From contig NZ_CP041405.1 of assembly GCF_007066085.1 (NCBI RefSeq), forward strand, positions 4,295,001 through 4,359,000: a DNA stretch of 64,000 nucleotides, read 5' to 3'. Below are positions 16,903 through 25,343 of this stretch, in pieces (the stretch's first letter is position 1; the number at the start of each line of letters is the position of its first letter). The DNA is from Paenibacillus thiaminolyticus. GTDB lineage: Bacteria; Bacillota; Bacilli; Paenibacillales; Paenibacillaceae. The position numbers were made by a program, and so were the translations under genes. The notes beneath the pieces were generated by a model. It had not been told where the DNA came from. It saw only the letters and a list, made by a program, of their open reading frames with translations, and did not search any database.

Positions 16903-17691
16903 ATGTCCATGTTCAATCGTTTCTTGGCAAGCGCGATGTACGGAGGAAGCCAGATTGATACCTTGCTGGAGCGGGGGCGTTATGCGCCGGGCGAGCAGAT
17001 GCGCGGCATCGTGAAGCTTCGCGGCGGCCCCTTGTCCCGAAGAATTGAAGGGATTCAGTTGCTTTTGCAGACCGATTATGCGGAGCCGTACCTTCCGGAC
17101 GGCATGTCGAGGATCTGTACGTTGATGCGTTATCCCGTGTGTTCCTATGTGAGCGTGGAGCCGATGGAGGCGAGGGAGCTTCCTTTTTGTGTCCAGCTTC
17201 CGGCCCATTTGCCCTTGACTATCGGAGATACGTCCGTCTGGCTGCAGACGGCGATGGAGACCGAAGAGGCGAGGGAGCCTTCGGATGAGGATCGGATTGA
17301 AGTGATTCCGAGCGTGGAGCAGAGTATCGTCATCGATGCGGTGAACCGGTTGGGCTTCCGTCTGCGAAGCGTTCATTCTGTTCCTTGGAATGGAAGCGGT
17401 TTCTCTTCATTCGTGCAGCCTTTTGAATTCTTCGCCGCCTCTTCCTTCCAAGAATTGATCTCGGTTCTGCGGCTTGTCTTTCGGCGAGGGGCGGAGGGGA
17501 TGGAGCTGTTCGTCTATACGGAGCCGGCATGGGAAGAAATGAGGGAGAATCCGCTGGCCGCTCCCCTCGAAGCCGACCATAGAATCAAGCATTACAAGTT
17601 GTCGGATATGGAGTGGCGGCTGCTTGGAGCGGAGGAGCTGGCGGAGGAACTGGCCGAATGGATTCGAATACAATACGGGTATGTAACCTGA
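16903..17691 (+). CDS. spo0M: Sporulation-control protein Spo0M family
   Basis: A 262-residue arrestin-fold protein of the Spo0M family. The conserved opening is seen as FNRFLASAMYGGSQIDTLLERGRYAPGEQMRGIVKLRGG, the usual place of the ASVGIGAAKVDT-type motif, and the two beta-sandwich halves fill residues 10-200. In B. subtilis Spo0M tunes early sporulation. GGGAGG lies 10 nt before the chosen ATG. It ends at a GC-rich hairpin shared with the convergent small gene. The first 30 residues differ somewhat from B. subtilis, so it may be a paralogue. Confidence 0.75.
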   Translation: MSMFNRFLASAMYGGSQIDTLLERGRYAPGEQMRGIVKLRGGPLSRRIEGIQLLLQTDYAEPYLPDGMSRICTLMRYPVCSYVSVEPMEARELPFCVQLPAHLPLTIGDTSVWLQTAMETEEAREPSDEDRIEVIPSVEQSIVIDAVNRLGFRLRSVHSVPWNGSGFSSFVQPFEFFAASSFQELISVLRLVFRRGAEGMELFVYTEPAWEEMRENPLAAPLEADHRIKHYKLSDMEWRLLGAEELAEELAEWIRIQYGYVT

Positions 17692-17700
17692 ACAGAAGAC

Positions 17701-17722
17701 GAGGGGCCCGCAGGCCCCCTTA
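17701..17722. terminator. GC-rich hairpin between convergent genes
   Basis: AGGGGCC and GGCCCCCT flank a 4-nt loop between the Spo0M-family stop and the stop of the small minus-strand gene. Confidence 0.6.
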
Positions 17723-17731
17723 TCGTCAATC

Positions 17732-18019
17732 TTATTTATCGCCCCGATCGGTATGCTTGCGCGGATGCGTCTGCTTCGGCGGTTCTTCTTCCGCTTTAGG
17801 CACGAGCCGGGGATCGGTCCGGCCTTCATGGTGATTGTCGAACATGAACTCCTTCAGCTCCCACTCGGATGCGCCCAATTGCGGATCCGAGGGGAAGTGC
17901 TGGCCGCGGTGAAGCACTTCTTCCCGTCCCCATTCATTCGCATATATGCCGTCCACCTCGACCCTGTCGCGGGACATGGGATTCATCTTATATTGATTAT
18001 GCTCCTGTTCTTTTGTCAT
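17732..18019 (-). CDS. Small hydrophilic hypothetical protein
   Basis: A 95-residue, strongly charged protein (MTKEQEHNQYKMNPMSRDRV...) with no hydrophobic segment. Its central part (VDGIYANEWGREEVLHRGQHFPSDPQLG) recalls small YjzC-like proteins in which a GxY segment is followed by GDxFP, but the match is weak. The end is rich in Lys, His, Arg and Pro. The start at 18019 is chosen over longer in-frame options because AAAGGAG lies about 10 nt upstream. Function unknown. Confidence 0.6.
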   Translation of the reverse strand: MTKEQEHNQYKMNPMSRDRVEVDGIYANEWGREEVLHRGQHFPSDPQLGASEWELKEFMFDNHHEGRTDPRLVPKAEEEPPKQTHPRKHTDRGDK

Positions 18020-18156
18020 CGGTGCGCAGCTCCTTTTTTTCAGCATCCGTCTGCCGCGAGGGCGGTGCCGTCGCGCAGGCTCTCTATTATAGATGCCCCC
18101 GGTCAAGGAATTGTATCCGGGCCCGGCACGGTTGCCTGGCGGGTTCGTCTTGTCCG

Positions 18157-19335
18157 TTACCTTTCTGCAAACCATCGTGACGGGAACAACAAATAAATAA
18201 TCGAAATCGCGGTGAACAGGCCCGCGCTGATCCAGATGACTGTGCCGGCGGACGACACGTTCGCGATGACACCTCCGATAACGGGACCGAGCAGCACGCC
18301 GATCCCTTCCACGGTGGAGAGCAGGCTCCAGCCCAGACCTTTATGCCCCGGCGGGACATATAGCGCCAGCAGCGCGTTCCAGGCCGGCAGCACCGCGGAA
18401 TAGGATATTCCGAGCAGTACGGCCAGTCCGTAAGCGAAGATAACCGATGGATAAAGAGACAGTGAGGCAAGCGCCAGGCCGAAGATGCCGAAGCCGATAA
18501 TCAGGAACGGCTTGCGGCCGACGCGGTCCGACCATTTGCCCATCGGGACAAGTCCGAGCACGGTGAAGCCGCCGCCAAGCACGAGCAGGACCGAATACTG
18601 CTGGCTCGAGAAGGAGAGCGCCTCCGCGGCGAAGGTCGGCAGAATCGGGACGAGCATGCTCGCGCCCAGCGTCTGCAGGATCATGCCCGGGAGAAGCGGC
18701 TTCATCGCCTTCACCTTCACGAGCAGAGCGTCCCACTGCTGCCGGAACGGAACGGGAGCCGCATCGGCCAACTGCTGCCTGCCGCCCCCGACGAAGAAGC
18801 TGAGCACCCAGGCGATACCCGATAAGGCGAACAGAAGCAGATAGGCGGTCTGCGGATGCTTGTCCACGATCAGATTGAGCACGACCGGGCCCGCCCCCAT
18901 CCCGACAAGCCAGATCATATAGAGAAAGCCCATTTGCGCGGCCCGGTTCTCTTCCTTCACCTTGGTGAGGCACACGATCCATACCGGGGAGATGCCGACG
19001 CCATACAGGGCGGCCGCTGCGATGAATAGCCAGTCGCTTGAACCGTAATAGAACAGGCCGATGCCCGCGAAGGATATCAACAATCCAGCATTGATAATGA
19101 GCCTGGGGGAGAAGCGGTCAAGCAAATATCCAATCCCCATTTTCAGAATCGTATCTGTTAAATAGTGAGCCGTAATGGCGGTTCCGATAATGGCCAGGCT
19201 AATATGCAATGTATTTTTCCCGTAGATCGGAATAAATGAAATCAGGGCCGCCCCCCGAACGAATTCCACAAAGAACAAAATAATAGCCAGCAATGCGATA
19301 TCTCTGCCTAATCCAAGTCCGCGTAATCCCTTCAA
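18157..19335 (-). CDS. MFS transporter
   Basis: A 392-residue, 12-segment major facilitator protein. The loop 2-3 signature appears as GIGYLLDRFSPR and its repeat in the C-half as PMGKWSDRVGRKPFL. A central cytoplasmic loop lies at about residues 190-215. The pattern fits proton-driven exporters for drugs or small metabolites; substrate unknown. The start is TTG at 19335, with AAAGGGG 10 nt upstream. A GTG 4 nt before it is out of frame. It stands alone. Confidence 0.85.
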   Translation of the reverse strand: MKGLRGLGLGRDIALLAIILFFVEFVRGAALISFIPIYGKNTLHISLAIIGTAITAHYLTDTILKMGIGYLLDRFSPRLIINAGLLISFAGIGLFYYGSSDWLFIAAAALYGVGISPVWIVCLTKVKEENRAAQMGFLYMIWLVGMGAGPVVLNLIVDKHPQTAYLLLFALSGIAWVLSFFVGGGRQQLADAAPVPFRQQWDALLVKVKAMKPLLPGMILQTLGASMLVPILPTFAAEALSFSSQQYSVLLVLGGGFTVLGLVPMGKWSDRVGRKPFLIIGFGIFGLALASLSLYPSVIFAYGLAVLLGISYSAVLPAWNALLALYVPPGHKGLGWSLLSTVEGIGVLLGPVIGGVIANVSSAGTVIWISAGLFTAISIIYLLFPSRWFAER

Positions 19336-19525
19336 ACACGTAACGCCCCTTTCCTAATTATCCCATTATAGCGTGTTCGCCAACTGCTTGCCAGCGGCGG
19401 CAAAGGACGAACCGAAGGCATGCTACAGAGCTTGTCCCTGGCGGAACCGGAAGTCATTTCAAGAGCGAAGCCGCGGTTCATGTCCAAGGTGCCCGATTCA
19501 TTGCTTGGTGAACAATAGCGGTGTG

Positions 19526-19555
19526 TTTTTGCTGCGCTGTCGAATATGTTATAAT
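19526..19555 (+). promoter_or_regulatory. Promoter of the small gene at 19653
   Basis: TATAAT at 19550-19555 is a perfect -10. The -35 region is weak (TTTTGC around 19527-19532, 17-bp spacer). The predicted leader is about 90 nt. Confidence 0.45.
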
Positions 19556-19652
19556 AGAGAAACGGTTGCGAAGTTCCAGAAAGAGAAGCGAAACGTCCAG
19601 GCTGTACTCCATTGCGGAGCATGTTCTACAACGCTTTTGGGAGGGAATTTTC

Positions 19653-19841
19653 ATGGCAACGAAAGGTCACAACGAAGTGAAAGAAAGTTTGTTGGAGATG
19701 ACTCGCATTTTCCGTCCAAAGAATCCGCGGAAGTTTGTGAGGGAGTATATCCGGAAGTATCGGATTATGGGAGGCTATGAAGACGAACTGACTCATCTTG
19801 TAGAGCTTGAGCTTGGCAAGATCGACACCAGCGTGTCGTAA
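19653..19841 (+). CDS. Small conserved-looking protein, 62 residues
   Basis: MATKGHNEVKESLLEMTRIF begins a 62-residue basic/acidic helical protein ending ELELGKIDTSVS. It has GGGAGGG 8 nt before the ATG, a good -10 upstream and a perfect terminator downstream, so it is very likely a real gene. No motif or membrane segment is seen. The function is unknown. Confidence 0.7.
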   Translation: MATKGHNEVKESLLEMTRIFRPKNPRKFVREYIRKYRIMGGYEDELTHLVELELGKIDTSVS

Positions 19842-19940
19842 TTCACGCAGTCATGGCAGAGAGCAGGCGGATGGATGTACACCGGCCGCGTGCAGGACGT
19901 GCAGCAATCAGGATCAAAACATCATTTCTTAAATATAATG

Positions 19941-19972
19941 AAGCGCTCCGAACAGGTCGGAGCGCTTTTTTT
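19941..19972 (+). terminator. Rho-independent terminator
   Basis: AAGCGCTCCGA and TCGGAGCGCTT flank a 5-nt loop and are followed by seven T. Confidence 0.93.
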
Positions 19973-19996
19973 GCGTCCTGCGGCGAGGCGCGGGCC

Positions 19997-20764
19997 TTAC
20001 CGCATATAGCGGCGCAGATCTTCCCGGATGATGTCCTGCACCGATTCCAGCGACTCCCCCGGGTACGCTCGCAACGCGTGAATCGAGACGGAATTGAACA
20101 ATTCCTTATTGGCGCTCGTGTATACTTTGGCGAGACTCGGGTCATGGCGCCGAATTGCCGTGTCCACCGTATGCAGGAATTCACCGGACAGATCGTCCAT
20201 CCGCTCCAGCGTGCGCATCGGGCTGTGCTTGGTCGCAATTCGAGGAACCTTGCGCTTCATCTCGTCATCAAGAACGCCGCTGGTTTCGATTCGTCCAATG
20301 CCGTATTGCTCCCTGGTGCCCTTTCCGCCTCGCCCGTTCACCCCGTTAGCTGTCCCGTCGAGAGTCAAAGACACGTAGGCGGTGTCGTTCCATCTCAGAA
20401 CATAGCCGACCGCGATTCCGTCAATATTGCTGACGAGCGCGCTCAGCGGGCGATCCACATACAATGTATTGGGACGATGCAATTCCGGGCGGTCGAACCG
20501 TTTCCGCTCCAGACTGTTGCCTTTGGCGGTGTAATCGGGTGTGGCGATATCGGAATCGGTTGGGGTTGAGGGCCTTTTTTCCAGAGGCTGCACCGTCTTC
20601 CGGTTCGCGTAATTGGCGGTTGTATTGCCGTCATAGGATCTCGTTTTCTCGGAGCGGTAGCCAATACAGCCAGTCAAGCCGATGGCAATGCTTAGCGCAC
20701 AGACGGTATAAGTGACAATTGAGTGAACATTGCGCTTGGGGGTGTGACCATTTTTTGACGACAT
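19997..20764 (-). CDS. YhcN/YlaJ family sporulation lipoprotein
   Basis: A 255-residue lipoprotein. The signal peptide ends with LTGC (Cys33). A low-complexity polar stretch of about 80 residues is followed by a YhcN/YlaJ-type domain (NIDGIAVGYVLRWNDTAYVSLTLDG...TSGVLDDEMKRKV...RIATKHS). Family members are forespore-made lipoproteins of the inner spore membrane that support efficient germination or outgrowth. The ATG at 20764 is chosen because GGAGGG lies 6 nt upstream; the open frame extends much farther but lacks another site. Confidence 0.82.
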   Translation of the reverse strand: MSSKNGHTPKRNVHSIVTYTVCALSIAIGLTGCIGYRSEKTRSYDGNTTANYANRKTVQPLEKRPSTPTDSDIATPDYTAKGNSLERKRFDRPELHRPNTLYVDRPLSALVSNIDGIAVGYVLRWNDTAYVSLTLDGTANGVNGRGGKGTREQYGIGRIETSGVLDDEMKRKVPRIATKHSPMRTLERMDDLSGEFLHTVDTAIRRHDPSLAKVYTSANKELFNSVSIHALRAYPGESLESVQDIIREDLRRYMR

Positions 20765-20907
20765 AAGCATCCCTCCTTCAAGATTTACTTTATTTTTCTG
20801 AAAAACGAGTATAAGTATGCAGGAAGCATCGCCGTCAATGTTTGAGAATCGAAAATTTGACAACATCTTCTTGATTTCGACACATTTCGATAGAGGTAAA
20901 ATGATTT

Positions 20908-20921
20908 TGTAAGCGTTTGCA
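20908..20921 (+). promoter_or_regulatory. cre site (CcpA) upstream of the caa3 oxidase operon
   Basis: TGTAAGCGTTTGCA matches TGNAANCGNTNNCA at all fixed positions. It ends 60 bp upstream of the -35 of the promoter at 20982. Catabolite repression of the cta genes is known in B. subtilis, so the site is functionally plausible. Confidence 0.7.
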
Positions 20922-20959
20922 TTTGTTGATATAACGGGCCAAAATGACTTTCTGAACAC

Positions 20960-20968
20960 TTTGTGAAC
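20960..20968 (+). promoter_or_regulatory. ResD-like box upstream of the caa3 promoter
   Basis: TTTGTGAAC differs by one base from the ResD consensus TTTGTGAAT and lies 13 bp upstream of the -35. ResD activates cta and other respiratory genes in Bacillus. A single short box is weak evidence. Confidence 0.35.
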
Positions 20969-20981
20969 TCCCTCCGAAACA

Positions 20982-21010
20982 TTGACAAATAAAATATTGG
21001 TAATTATATT
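20982..21010 (+). promoter_or_regulatory. Promoter of the cta operon
   Basis: TTGACA (20982-20987), 17-bp spacer, TATATT (21005-21010). It leaves a leader of about 290 nt before ctaC. The leader contains hairpins (GCCGGT/ACCGGT near 21060 and GCATGCG/CGTATGC near 21097) but no known riboswitch. Confidence 0.65.
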
Positions 21011-21305
21011 TAGGTAAGTGATTGTATTAATTGACAGGATTACGACATCCGTGCTTAAAGCCGGTGACTCCTTGGGGACCGGTTGGATAGCCATGGGCAT
21101 GCGTAAGCGTATGCACATGCCGCTACCTACACGGTCGAAGCCTTTCTTCCGTAGCGATTACAGCGTGCCGAGAGGACAGGAATCCCGCGCGTGGAGCAGA
21201 ATGTATACGTTCGCATGAATGTATGCTGATGCATTCGGACAGAAGGGCAAGTGAAGGGGCATGAGATGCGGTAATCAGCGAAAACGTACAAAGTGGGGTT
21301 GATCA

Positions 21306-22379
21306 ATGATGAAACGGTGGCATGCAGTGAAGCGACTCCTTCCTCTGTTAGCCGGGCTCGTCTTGCTGCTCAGTGCTTGTGGACGCGCGGATTTGTCCGC
21401 TCTCAATCCGCAGGGTCCGATAGCAGAGGGTCAGTTCGGTCTGATGAAGATTGCGATTTCGATTATGACGCTCGTAGTCGTTGCCGTATTCGCGCTTTCC
21501 ATTTATGCCGTCATCCGCTTCCGCAGACGGCCGGGTGACCAATCGATTCCGAAGCAAGTAGAAGGCAATCACAAGATGGAAGTTATTTGGACGGTTATTC
21601 CGATTCTCCTCTTGATTATTCTGGCAGTGCCGACCGTGAAGTATGTGTTTGCCTTCGCTGAAGATTACAGCAAGGATCCGGACGCGATCAAGGTGAAGGT
21701 AACTGCGCACCAGTTCTGGTGGGAGTTCGAATATCCTGAACTGGGCGTACATACAGCACAGGATATGATCATTCCGGCCGGGAAAAACGTGGCGGTCGAA
21801 TTGCGGACGGTTGACGTTCTTCACTCGTTCTGGGTACCTGCTCTGGCAGGGAAGATGGACACCAACCCGTCGGGCAACGTGAACAAGATGTACTTCAGCG
21901 CGAACCAGGTTGGGGTATACCGGGGCAAATGCGCCGAGTTGTGCGGACAGTCCCACGCCTTGATGGAGTTCAAAGTCAAATCGGTAAGCGAGGAGACATT
22001 TAACGCTTGGGTTAATGAGATGAAGGCAGAGCCGAAGCCGTTCGAAGGCGATGCGCAAGTCGCCGAGAGCTTCAAGCAGAACTGCCTGACCTGCCACGCG
22101 ATCGATAATGCGCCTTCCCTCGGCCCGAACTTGAAGGGAACGGGAAGCCGCGAAGCTGTCGCCGGCATCATGCTCAACCGGGATACGATTGACGAACCGA
22201 TTGAACAGCAAGTGGTGGAAGATCATTTGCGCCAGTGGATTCTGAATCCGCAGAAGGTGAAGCCAGGGAATACGATGCCTAAATTCGAGGGCGTATTGTC
22301 AGAGCAAGAGCTTGACGGCATTGTGAAATATCTGGCGGAATACAAACTTGATTCTCTGAAAGAAATCAATAAGCAATAG
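21306..22379 (+). CDS. ctaC: Cytochrome caa3 oxidase subunit II with fused cytochrome c domain
   Basis: A 357-residue membrane-bound subunit II. A lipoprotein-type signal (LSAC, Cys25) is followed by two membrane helices (about residues 44-68 and 86-110). The periplasmic-side cupredoxin domain carries the binuclear CuA site, CAELCGQSHALM (about 208-219), plus the earlier HSFWVP His. The C-terminal cytochrome c domain binds heme through CLTCH (about 260-264), with a Met in GNTMPKFEG as axial ligand. This makes it the caa3 type, which takes electrons directly from cytochrome c. It heads the cta operon. Confidence 0.97.
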   Translation: MMKRWHAVKRLLPLLAGLVLLLSACGRADLSALNPQGPIAEGQFGLMKIAISIMTLVVVAVFALSIYAVIRFRRRPGDQSIPKQVEGNHKMEVIWTVIPILLLIILAVPTVKYVFAFAEDYSKDPDAIKVKVTAHQFWWEFEYPELGVHTAQDMIIPAGKNVAVELRTVDVLHSFWVPALAGKMDTNPSGNVNKMYFSANQVGVYRGKCAELCGQSHALMEFKVKSVSEETFNAWVNEMKAEPKPFEGDAQVAESFKQNCLTCHAIDNAPSLGPNLKGTGSREAVAGIMLNRDTIDEPIEQQVVEDHLRQWILNPQKVKPGNTMPKFEGVLSEQELDGIVKYLAEYKLDSLKEINKQ

Positions 22380-22408
22380 AAAAGCATCTTCTAGGGGAGG
22401 TAACGACC

Positions 22409-24292
22409 TTGGCTCACACGGTGAAGCGTCATCGCGGCTTAATGGATTGGCTGACGACGGTCGACCATAAGAAGATAGGTATTCTTTACCTTATTGCCGG
22501 AGGGATATTCTTCGGTATCGGCGGTATTGAGGCCATCTTAATACGTATACAATTGATCAAACCGAATTTCGAGTTCGTGGATGCGCAGTTATTCAACGAA
22601 TTGATTACGATGCATGGGACGACCATGATCTTCCTGGGCGCCATGCCACTGATATTCGCCCTCATGAATGCGATAGTACCGCTGCAGATCGGGGCGCGGG
22701 ACGTTGCGTTTCCGTTCCTGAATGCGCTCGGCTTCTGGACATTCTTCTTCGGTGGGTTGCTTCTCAACCTGAGCTGGCTGTTGGGCGGAGTGCCTGACGC
22801 AGGCTGGACCTCCTATGTTCCATTGTCCAGCACGGAGTACAGCCAGCATCACGGAGTTGACTTCTATGTTCTCGGTCTGCAGATTTCCGGTCTTGGCACG
22901 CTGATCGGCGGGATCAACTTCCTGGCTACGATCATCAACATGCGCGCGCCGGGTATGTCGTTCATGCGGATGCCGATGTTTACCTGGACGGCGTTCATTA
23001 CGTCCGCGCTCATTTTGTTCGCTTTCCCTGCCGTTACGGTAGGTCTCGTATTGCTCATGTTCGACCGTCTCTTCGGAGGGAACTTTTTCTATACTCCGAA
23101 TGGAGGTAACGTCATTCTATGGCAGCATATTTTCTGGTTGTTCGGTCACCCTGAAGTATATATTCTGATTCTTCCTGCGTTCGGTATTATCTCGGATGTC
23201 GTCAGCACATTCTCGCGCAAGCGTCTGTTCGGGTACAGTTCCATGGTGTTCGCCACCGTGCTTATCGGGTTCCTGGGCTTCATGGTCTGGGCGCACCACA
23301 TGTTCACGGTTGGCCTTGGGCCGGTTGCCAACGCGCTCTTCTCGATAGCGACGATGCTGATTGCCGTTCCGACGGGGATCAAAATATTTAACTGGGTATT
23401 TACGTTATGGGGCGGTTCGATCAAGTTCACTACTGCCAATCTGTTTGCAGTGGGCTTCATCCCTACGTTCGTTATGGGGGGGGTCACCGGGGTCATGCTG
23501 GCCGCGGCGCCGGCAGACTTCCAGTTCCACGACACCTATTTCGTCGTAGCTCACTTCCACTATACGATTGTAGGCGGGCTTATCCTTGGTCTGTTCGCAG
23601 GCTTCCATTACTGGTGGCCGAAGATGTTCGGCCGGATGCTGAACGAGACAATAGGCAAGGCCACGTTCTGGATGTTCTGGATTGGCTTCCAGCTGACGTT
23701 CTTCATCCAGCACTTCCTAGGCTTGATAGGGATGCAGCGCCGCGTCTTTACGTATTTGCCGAACCAAGGCTTCGATACGATGAACCTCGTCAGTACCATC
23801 GGGGCACTGATGATGGGGGTTGGGGTATTGCTCTTCCTGGCCAATGTTATTATCTCGCACCGCCAGAAGCAGGTTGTCGGCAACGATCCTTGGGAAGATG
23901 GACGCACACTGGAGTGGACGATTCCATCTCCGCCGCCGGAATACAACTTCAAGCAGACGCCGCTTGTCCGCGGCTATGATGCTTGGTGGAAAGAAAAGAT
24001 GGAAGGCCGTACGGAGATGACGCCGGCCGAGCCGGTTGGAGCGATCCATATGCCTTCACCTTCCATCTTGCCGTTCATGATGTCCGTAGGGCTGTTCATT
24101 GCCGGCTTTGGTTTCATGTTCGCCAAGGACGATTTCAAAAATGGGGCGTTGAATTTCCTGTTCAACAACCATCTCATTGCGATTCTTGGATTGGTGATTA
24201 CTTTCGCCTGTATGGTCGTTCGTTCCCTCAAGGACGATCACGGCTATCATATTGAACCGGAAGAGATGGAGCAGAAGGGGGTAAAAGCATGA
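22409..24292 (+). CDS. ctaD: Cytochrome caa3 oxidase subunit I
   Basis: The 627-residue catalytic subunit, close in length to B. subtilis CtaD. It has 12-14 membrane helices. Heme a/a3 and CuB ligands are seen as MHGTTMIF (His), FWLFGHPEVYILILPAFG (His and the cross-linked Tyr), WAHHMFTVG (two CuB His) and HFHYTIVGG (two heme His). It reduces O2 to water and pumps protons. The start is TTG after GGGGAGGTAACGACC. It overlaps the next start by four bases (ATGA). Confidence 0.97.
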   Translation: MAHTVKRHRGLMDWLTTVDHKKIGILYLIAGGIFFGIGGIEAILIRIQLIKPNFEFVDAQLFNELITMHGTTMIFLGAMPLIFALMNAIVPLQIGARDVAFPFLNALGFWTFFFGGLLLNLSWLLGGVPDAGWTSYVPLSSTEYSQHHGVDFYVLGLQISGLGTLIGGINFLATIINMRAPGMSFMRMPMFTWTAFITSALILFAFPAVTVGLVLLMFDRLFGGNFFYTPNGGNVILWQHIFWLFGHPEVYILILPAFGIISDVVSTFSRKRLFGYSSMVFATVLIGFLGFMVWAHHMFTVGLGPVANALFSIATMLIAVPTGIKIFNWVFTLWGGSIKFTTANLFAVGFIPTFVMGGVTGVMLAAAPADFQFHDTYFVVAHFHYTIVGGLILGLFAGFHYWWPKMFGRMLNETIGKATFWMFWIGFQLTFFIQHFLGLIGMQRRVFTYLPNQGFDTMNLVSTIGALMMGVGVLLFLANVIISHRQKQVVGNDPWEDGRTLEWTIPSPPPEYNFKQTPLVRGYDAWWKEKMEGRTEMTPAEPVGAIHMPSPSILPFMMSVGLFIAGFGFMFAKDDFKNGALNFLFNNHLIAILGLVITFACMVVRSLKDDHGYHIEPEEMEQKGVKA

Positions 24293-24909
24293 GCGCACCT
24301 GCACACCAGGCTGACGGCCACTGGCCTCACGAACCGGAAAAAGCGACGTTAGACGGCCGCAATAAAGTGATTGGCTTCTGGCTTTTCCTTGGCGGCGAAG
24401 CGGTGTTGTTCGGCACGTTGTTCGCGACGTTCCTTGCGCTCCGCGATCAGATAGGCGATGGACCGGCTGCGAGCGAGCTGTTCCAGCTTCCGATGATTGC
24501 GACCACGACGGCTATCCTGCTGGTGAGTTCCTTGACGAGCGTATTCGCGGTTCAAGCTATGCATCGCAAGGACATCAAGTCTCTGATTACGTGGTTGATT
24601 GTTACCGTCGGCCTTGGCTTCTGCTTCCTCGGATTGGAGATTTACGAGTTCGTCGAGTACGTCCATGAAGGCCATACGTTCACGACAAGCGCCTTCAGTA
24701 CATCGTTCTATACGCTGGTCGGCTTCCACGGCGCGCACGTTGCCTTCGGCGTCGTCTGGATCTCCATCCTAATCGGCCAGCTCTTCAAGAAAGGACTGAA
24801 CCTGGTTACAGCGCCTAAAGTCTATGTGTCCGCGATGTACTGGCATTTCATCGACGTCGTATGGGTATTCATCTTTACGGTTGTCTACTTGATGGGAAAG
24901 GTGGGATAA
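24289..24909 (+). CDS. ctaE: Cytochrome caa3 oxidase subunit III
   Basis: A 206-residue membrane protein with five hydrophobic segments, the short (five-helix) form typical of Bacillus subunit III. Conserved elements include FWLFLGGEAVLFGTLFATF, the acidic LEIYEFVEYVHEGHTF helix and YWHFIDVVWVFIFTVVY near the end. It stabilises subunit I and its proton path. Its ATG overlaps the ctaD stop. Confidence 0.95.
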   Translation: MSAPAHQADGHWPHEPEKATLDGRNKVIGFWLFLGGEAVLFGTLFATFLALRDQIGDGPAASELFQLPMIATTTAILLVSSLTSVFAVQAMHRKDIKSLITWLIVTVGLGFCFLGLEIYEFVEYVHEGHTFTTSAFSTSFYTLVGFHGAHVAFGVVWISILIGQLFKKGLNLVTAPKVYVSAMYWHFIDVVWVFIFTVVYLMGKVG

Positions 24910-24912
24910 GCG

Positions 24913-25233
24913 ATGGCAGCTCAAAATGTGGCATCCAACTCGTCAAATCGCCGTCATAAGCATGAAGGAAAGCAAAAGCATATCATTGCTTTTATCTTCT
25001 CCATCGTACTGTCGCTTATCGCCTTTGTAATGGTAGCTTCCGCCGGTATCGTGAACAAAACCTTCACCTATATTCTGCTTCTTGTTATGGCTGTTCTGCA
25101 GGTCATCATTCAAATGGCCTACTGGATGCATATGAAGGACAAAGGCCATATGCTGCCCATTGTCTTTATGATAGGTGGAGCTTTCGTCGCATTCCTGGCA
25201 ATTATTATGGCCGTATATTGGGTCTGGTGGTAA
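24913..25233 (+). CDS. ctaF: Cytochrome caa3 oxidase subunit IV
   Basis: A 106-residue protein with a charged N-terminus and three membrane helices, of the prokaryotic COX4 type (FTYILLLVMAVLQVIIQMAYWMHMKD is characteristic). It is an accessory subunit of the Bacillus-type oxidase. It lies 3 bp after ctaE. Confidence 0.93.
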   Translation: MAAQNVASNSSNRRHKHEGKQKHIIAFIFSIVLSLIAFVMVASAGIVNKTFTYILLLVMAVLQVIIQMAYWMHMKDKGHMLPIVFMIGGAFVAFLAIIMAVYWVWW

Positions 25234-25343
25234 GCCGAATCGGATATTTAGAAAGAGGGGACGTACAGGCGTCGCCTCTTTTTCCGTAATAGAGCAAAAT
25301 GTGGCGAAATGATGGCATCCGCAAGAGAAGGAGATGAACGAGA

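Noticed and set aside
17732-18175. Longer start for the small hydrophilic gene
   Set aside because: The upstream residues look random and only the start at 18019 has AAAGGAG at a suitable distance.
21040-21300. Known riboswitch or T-box in the ctaC leader
   Set aside because: Small hairpins are present, but no T-box sequence, specifier loop or known aptamer core could be found.
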